The notes below the pieces were generated by a model. The model saw only the letters and a list, made by a program, of their open reading frames with translations. It was not told the origin of the DNA and did not search any database. Positions 59,759 to 64,000 of a stretch of 64,000 nt of DNA are shown piece after piece; position 1 is the first letter of the stretch, and each line of letters starts with the position of its first letter. Source of the stretch: Aliagarivorans taiwanensis DSM 22990 (GTDB lineage: Bacteria > Pseudomonadota > Gammaproteobacteria > Enterobacterales > Celerinatantimonadaceae); NCBI RefSeq assembly GCF_000429505.1, contig NZ_AUBZ01000018.1, forward strand, positions 1 to 64,000, read 5' to 3'. The translations under genes and the position numbers were made by a program.

Positions 59759-59774
59759 TTGTCAAAAATGACAA
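59759..59774. promoter_or_regulatory. Palindrome upstream of the second rpiR gene
   Basis: TTGTCA, AAAA, TGACAA: perfect 6-4-6 palindrome ending 11 bp before the ATG. Possible autoregulatory operator. Confidence 0.45.
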
Positions 59775-59785
59775 GTTGTTAGCTT

Positions 59786-60622
59786 ATGAAAAGTAACCTG
59801 CAAGCCAGAATTCGAGTGATTGAAGAACAGCTTTCGCGACGTGAGCGTGCTCTTGCTGAAGCGATGTTGCGCTTAGGTCCGCTGCTACGAAACTACAGTG
59901 CGGGTGAGCTGGCGTCGCTGGCGGGGGTGAGTGTCTCGACTGTGTCGCGTTTTATTAAGCGGCTCGGCTACCAGCATTTTAAGCATGCCCTCAAGGAGTC
60001 GGGCGATATCAATGTCTCGAATCAGCAACAAGAGGCCCGACTTACTGCCCGTTATGCGGCGGGTAACCTAAAAAAGCACACCCAGCTGCACCTCAGTAGC
60101 GAGCAAGAAAACATCCAGCATACCTACGAGCGGCTCGATCAAGACCTGCTCAACACCATCGTCCAACAGCTGGTGGCGGCCAATAAACTGTGGGTGGTGG
60201 GCTTTGATGATGACTATGCGATGGCCCACTACGCACGTTCACTACTGATAAGGGTGAAATCTGATATTCGGATGATTCCTTTGTCAGGGTTTCCGGTTGC
60301 TGAGGAGTTTGCTTCCATCTCGGAATCTGATGTCATTATGGTGTTTGCCCAGCGCCGCCTCTCTCCCGACGATCTTAAGATCATTGCCTCAGGGCAGGCT
60401 GTAGGCGCCCACATAGTATTGATTAGCGGTGAAACCGTTCAGTCTTTGCCTGGTGTGTCGATGCTGCGTTATCGCAGTCGGGGCATGTACATGTTTGATT
60501 CTGGCACTGCCGGTATCAGCTTGATTAACCATCTTTGCGCAGAGGTTGGTGGGGTGTTGGGCGAACCTGCTATTAAGCGTCTGTACTTTATTGAAAGTCT
60601 TCACGATGAGTGGAATGGCTAG
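59786..60622 (+). CDS. RpiR-family regulator with SIS-like domain (second copy)
   Basis: 278 residues, ATG start. HTH in YSAGELASLAGVSVSTVSRF. The SIS-like domain (from about 125) has LWVVGFDDDYAMAHYARSLL; the usual G-x-G-x-S pattern is replaced by GFDDD, so its ligand or phosphate contacts may differ. Follows the first RpiR gene by 90 bp on the same strand and precedes the peptide ABC transporter genes, which it may control through the palindrome at 60864-60890. Confidence 0.83.
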   Translation: MKSNLQARIRVIEEQLSRRERALAEAMLRLGPLLRNYSAGELASLAGVSVSTVSRFIKRLGYQHFKHALKESGDINVSNQQQEARLTARYAAGNLKKHTQLHLSSEQENIQHTYERLDQDLLNTIVQQLVAANKLWVVGFDDDYAMAHYARSLLIRVKSDIRMIPLSGFPVAEEFASISESDVIMVFAQRRLSPDDLKIIASGQAVGAHIVLISGETVQSLPGVSMLRYRSRGMYMFDSGTAGISLINHLCAEVGGVLGEPAIKRLYFIESLHDEWNG

Positions 60623-60863
60623 GGCCTGCTTATCTTTCATGTTTGTTTTTGCAGCGATTTCTAGGCCAATCAGGCAAGGAAAAGACTGTGCAGGGGCGGC
60701 ATCGACATAAACATAAACAAGCTCTAGTGCTTCATTACAGTGCTAGCCTTGCTCAGTTTTAGTGCAATTACTGTACTTCTGTCAGAGTGATAGCTTGATG
60801 TAAGACGAACTGAACGCACTAACTTTCATGTAATTCATCAAAAGCGATCCTTAAATGCCATAA

Positions 60864-60890
60864 ATGATTGGTTTTTGAAAAACTAATCAT
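60864..60890. promoter_or_regulatory. Long palindrome upstream of the ABC transporter genes
   Basis: ATGATTGGTTTTT (60864-60876), G, AAAAACTAATCAT (60878-60890): 13-1-13 with one mismatch pair. It lies 60 bp before the binding-protein ATG at 60951, in the promoter region. Strong candidate operator, probably for the adjacent RpiR regulator. The rest of 60623-60950 shows no gene. Confidence 0.7.
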
Positions 60891-60950
60891 CTGGGTATGG
60901 CTGTTGCAATGTTAGGTGCAGGAACCTCGATATTGAAAAGGACGCAAAAG

Positions 60951-62489
60951 ATGACCAAATCTCTCTCTTTGCTGATTGCTATAGGGCTGCTAACAGGCCC
61001 GGCGATGGCGAGCAATGACATTATCTGGGCACGCTATGGCGATATAGATAGCCTTGACCCTCACCGCACCACATCCACCCTGTCAATGCAGGTGTGGAAT
61101 CAGATCTATGAGCCCTTACTGGCGCGCGATGCTGAGGGTAACATTGGCCCCAACTTAGCCAAAGACTACCGGGTGAGTGACGATGGTACGCAAGTCACCT
61201 TTGTTCTACATGAAGGGATCGAGTGCCATGATGGCAGTGAGTTTACTGCTGAAGATGTTATCTATACCTATCAGCGCGCATTTTCAGAGACGAACCCAAG
61301 CAACACCCAAAGTGCGTGGGGTCCCATCGAGTCGGTAAACGCTGTGGATGCGCAAACTGTTAGCTTTAGTTTTAGTGAACCCTTCGGCGCATTTATTCCT
61401 TTTATGGCTGACCCGTTCGCTAGCATGATCTGCAAGTCCAATGAGCAGTCGCTGGCCTCCTTTGGCAGTACTACCGCGATTGGCACTGGCGCTTGGCAGT
61501 TGGTGCAGTGGATCAAAGGCGATCGTATTGAGTTAGCGCGCAACGAGGCCTACGTGAATCACGGCCGTATGGCTGGAAACGCTGGCCCCGCGAAAATGGA
61601 CAAGCTGATCATCAAGGTTATGCCTGAAGCGCAGGCCCGTCTGGCAGCGTTGCAAACCGGTGAGGTACATATCGCCGAGCCGCCGTTGGAGAGCGTTTCG
61701 GTAGTCGAAAACCACCCTCACTTGAACCTGCTTTCCGCGCCTAATACCGGGCAAAATGTGTTTATCGAGTTTGCCGTGTCTCGCCCACCGTTTAACGATG
61801 TTCGCGCGCGCCAAGCTGTTGCCTATGCGATTGACCCGGATATGGCCCTAGACATTGTGTTTGAGGGGCTGGTAGAGCGCGAGCATTGCACCGTGGCGCG
61901 TGGCGTGATGGGCAATGACCAAGACTACTGTAAGCGCATTGGCTATCAGTACGACCCCGCTAAAGCGAAACAGCTGCTCGCCGAACTCGGCTACGACAAG
62001 CGCAATCCGATGGACGTGAAGATCATGACTTGGACCGACGGCAGCCGCGACAAACTGCTACAGGTATTCCAAAGCCAGCTTAAGCAAGTTGGGATTGAAG
62101 TCTCTATCGAAATTATGGATATCGGCTCGTTAAATGCGCGGGTAAAACAGGAAAACCATATCACCGAAGGCAAGGGCTCGATGGACTTGATGGGCTGGTC
62201 TTGGTACGACCCAGACATTCTCTATCAGCTATGGCACTCGCCCGGCGCTTACGACGGGTACAACTCGCCTGAGTTGGATGCCCTGCTCAAGCAAACCCGT
62301 TTGGAAACCAACCCTGAAAAACGGCTGGAGATTGTGCAGCAAGTACAGGCTTATCTTATTGAGCAGGCAGTGCATGTGCCTATCTACACACCGGGGTGGG
62401 TGTGGCTATACGGCGTGAATGACAGCGTCTCTGGGCTCAAGTTTGAACCGTTTAACCAACCCATCTTTACCGATGTGGTCGTGAACTAA
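60951..62489 (+). CDS. ABC transporter peptide/oligopeptide-type binding protein (SBP_bac_5)
   Basis: 512 residues from ATG 60951 (AAAAGGA about 9 nt upstream; the frame extends to 60897 with no site). Signal peptide to about AMASNDI (residue 21). DppA/OppA-type features: SLDPHRTTSTLSMQVWNQIYEPL, FTVLHEGIECHDGSEFTAEDV-like cluster and FNDVRARQAVAYAID. It binds peptides or other small solutes, possibly amino-acid derivatives. First of at least three genes of a DppABC-type importer. Confidence 0.92.
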   Translation: MTKSLSLLIAIGLLTGPAMASNDIIWARYGDIDSLDPHRTTSTLSMQVWNQIYEPLLARDAEGNIGPNLAKDYRVSDDGTQVTFVLHEGIECHDGSEFTAEDVIYTYQRAFSETNPSNTQSAWGPIESVNAVDAQTVSFSFSEPFGAFIPFMADPFASMICKSNEQSLASFGSTTAIGTGAWQLVQWIKGDRIELARNEAYVNHGRMAGNAGPAKMDKLIIKVMPEAQARLAALQTGEVHIAEPPLESVSVVENHPHLNLLSAPNTGQNVFIEFAVSRPPFNDVRARQAVAYAIDPDMALDIVFEGLVEREHCTVARGVMGNDQDYCKRIGYQYDPAKAKQLLAELGYDKRNPMDVKIMTWTDGSRDKLLQVFQSQLKQVGIEVSIEIMDIGSLNARVKQENHITEGKGSMDLMGWSWYDPDILYQLWHSPGAYDGYNSPELDALLKQTRLETNPEKRLEIVQQVQAYLIEQAVHVPIYTPGWVWLYGVNDSVSGLKFEPFNQPIFTDVVVN

Positions 62490-62545
62490 GCGCGCTGCTA
62501 ATGATGTGTGCTGCCGGGCTACCCGCCCGGCAATGAGGAGACCTT

Positions 62546-63469
62546 ATGACTACCTACCTGCTGCAGCGACTAATGAGTGCCGCGTTGACGGTTTGGATCA
62601 CTACTCTGGCTATCTGCTTTTTGATTCACCTAGTGCCGGGCGACCCGGTGCAGATTATGTACGCTCAATCGGCGACGACTAGCCCTGAGCAGCTAGAGCA
62701 GATCCGCCACAGTCTGGGGCTGGATCGCTCTATCATCCATCAGTACATCATCTATATGGGTAAGCTGCTGCAAGGGGATATGGGCGTCACCATTCGTGGC
62801 CAGCAATCGGTTGCGGAGCTGCTGTTACTGCGCTTGCCCAATACGTTGCTGTTGACCTTGAGCGCGCTAACTCTAGCCATTGTGTTCGGCGGCGTGTCCG
62901 GTTTTATAGCCGCCTACAAACAAGGGCAGTGGCCAGATAAGGTGCTGATGACGGGCACTGTGGTAGGAATATCGGTACCGCCATTTTGGTTGGGACTAAT
63001 TGTACTGTCGTTATTCTCCGTTGAGTTAGGCTGGTTTCCAGTAGCGGGGCAGGGGCTAGGTAGTTTGGTTCTGCCCGCGGTGACCTTGGCGGCCTGCCAA
63101 GCGGCGGTGATTGGCCGGATAGTGCGCTCAACCATGATAGATGTATTCGCTCAGGACTACCTGCTCACCGCACGTGCCAAAGGCTTATCTAAGCCCAAGG
63201 TATTGCTGCGTCATGCGCTGCGTTCAGGCTTGATTCCCATCGTGTCGGTACTAGGGATGCAGTTTGCCTACATGATGGGGGGCGCGATTGTGATCGAATA
63301 TGTATTCAGCTGGAACGGGGTGGGGCGGTTGGCGATTCAAGCCATCTTCCAGCGGGACTACCCGTTGATTCAAGGCTTTGTGTTGTGCTTCTCAATGATT
63401 GTTGTGTTGGTGTCGGTGGCAATGGACCTGCTGTATGCCTTTTTAGATCCACGTATTAGGCAGGAGTAG
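62546..63469 (+). CDS. ABC transporter permease, DppB-like
   Basis: 307 residues, six helices, with the segment DYLLTARAKGLSKPKVLLRHALRSG (EAA-like loop for contact with the ATPase) and AYMMGGAIVIEYVFSWNGVG at the C-terminal part. Follows the binding-protein gene by 56 bp; GAGGAG is upstream of the ATG. Confidence 0.93.
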   Translation: MTTYLLQRLMSAALTVWITTLAICFLIHLVPGDPVQIMYAQSATTSPEQLEQIRHSLGLDRSIIHQYIIYMGKLLQGDMGVTIRGQQSVAELLLLRLPNTLLLTLSALTLAIVFGGVSGFIAAYKQGQWPDKVLMTGTVVGISVPPFWLGLIVLSLFSVELGWFPVAGQGLGSLVLPAVTLAACQAAVIGRIVRSTMIDVFAQDYLLTARAKGLSKPKVLLRHALRSGLIPIVSVLGMQFAYMMGGAIVIEYVFSWNGVGRLAIQAIFQRDYPLIQGFVLCFSMIVVLVSVAMDLLYAFLDPRIRQE

Positions 63470-63473
63470 AGCC

Positions 63474-64000
63474 ATGGAACAGGTGATCAAAACCCCCTCG
63501 CTTAGCGCCGGGCGTTTAACTTGGCGACCAAGCAGGCTAGCCGTATTGCTGGGCATCGTTGCTGCCCTCGTGATAGTGGCGCTGTTGGCACCGCTTATCA
63601 GCCCCTATGATTTTGAGGTGATGGCCAGCGGTCCCCGTCTTTCGCCACCGAGTTGGGCGCATTGGTTTGGTACCGATGAGTTTGGCCGAGACATCTTCAG
63701 TCGCATTTTGATGGGGACTCGTTTGACCTTAATGGTGGGCTTGGTGTCGGTGGGCGTATCGCTAGGATTTGGCATGTTGATTGGACTGATAGCCGGTTAC
63801 TGCGGCGGCTGGCCTGAGAAACTGCTAATGCGTGGCATGGATGTGTTGTTCAGCTTTACCGAGATTGTGATTGCGTTGTCATTAGTTGCCGTGCTGGGGC
63901 CGAGTTTGGAAAACGCCATGCTGGCAATCGGCATTGCCGCCATCCCGTTTTATGCGCGAGTTTGCTATGGCGCGGTGTTAGTTGAAAAAAAGCAGGTCTA
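63474..64000 (+). CDS. ABC transporter permease, DppC-like (partial, runs off the window)
   Basis: ATG at 63474, 4 bp after the previous stop, open to the window edge (175 codons shown). Begins MEQVIKTPSLSAGRLTWRPS, has a first helix LAVLLGIVAALVIVALLAPL, the DppC-type GTDEFGRDIFSRILMGTRLTL, then further helices. The ATPase genes should follow downstream. Confidence 0.92.
   Translation, partial: MEQVIKTPSLSAGRLTWRPSRLAVLLGIVAALVIVALLAPLISPYDFEVMASGPRLSPPSWAHWFGTDEFGRDIFSRILMGTRLTLMVGLVSVGVSLGFGMLIGLIAGYCGGWPEKLLMRGMDVLFSFTEIVIALSLVAVLGPSLENAMLAIGIAAIPFYARVCYGAVLVEKKQV

Overview
The window looks like chromosome of a free-living, probably marine gammaproteobacterium of the Vibrio/Shewanella/Aeromonas/Ferrimonas kind. 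The evidence is gene content and order: zapA-ssrS-fau and ygfB-pepP-ubiH-ubiI blocks arranged as in enterobacteria, rpiA next to serA, zinc-free L31/L36 ribosomal paralogues, TRAP and NCS1 transporters, and several small inverted-repeat elements of the type common in marine gammaproteobacteria. I cannot name the genus from sequence alone. No rRNA, tRNA or CRISPR array was found.

Layout. 1-250: tip of an IS50/Tn5-like insertion sequence, with its own terminator. 286-5100: an L-fucose/L-arabinose isomerase-family gene, a YqhD-type alcohol dehydrogenase divergent from its AraC regulator, and a patatin-like phospholipase. 5259-9711: periplasmic binding proteins and a chemoreceptor. 9750-11158: a complete IS4 element sitting inside a bidirectional terminator, with an 11-bp target duplication. 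11200-22426: a housekeeping core (serA, rpiA, yebC-like, fau, MATE pump, 6S RNA, zapA, PilZ protein, ygfB, pepP, ubiH, ubiI). 22453-25631: a FabA-like dehydratase, then add (adenosine deaminase), whose adenine riboswitch is separated from the gene by a 160-bp MITE. 25947-33477: lipoproteins, a TetR/reductase pair, a PP2C-kinase fusion, a second MITE copy, a nitrate transporter and a nitroreductase. 33662-34050: rpmE2-rpmJ2 with Zur- and Fur-like boxes. 34069-39271: a VOC-membrane fusion and a complete putrescine/spermidine ABC operon.

39565-46617 is accessory: a 261-bp multi-hairpin repeat, a pesticin-fold muramidase, a beta-barrel protein, and a 1418-residue lipoprotein with 14 Ig-like repeats and a discoidin-like end, followed by a DUF411 protein. 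46786-64000 is a catabolic island: taurine-pyruvate-type aminotransferase and TauE exporter; then a minus-strand block dctQ-dctM-dctP-diaminopropionate ammonia-lyase-M20 carbamoylase-D-carbamoylase, followed by an NCS1 permease and a HyuA-type hydantoinase; then two RpiR regulators and a dipeptide/oligopeptide ABC transporter that runs off the end.

How the genes may work together: the most interesting block encodes ring opening (HyuA), two different carbamoyl hydrolases, and diaminopropionate ammonia-lyase. This is a plausible route from a cyclic ureide (for example a purine-derived ring or an amino-hydantoin) through a mono- or di-ureidopropionate to 2,3-diaminopropionate, then pyruvate and ammonia. 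The substrate is inferred, not shown. The second strong point is regulatory: mobile DNA has inserted into two defined RNA control elements (IS4 into a terminator, a MITE between a riboswitch and its gene).
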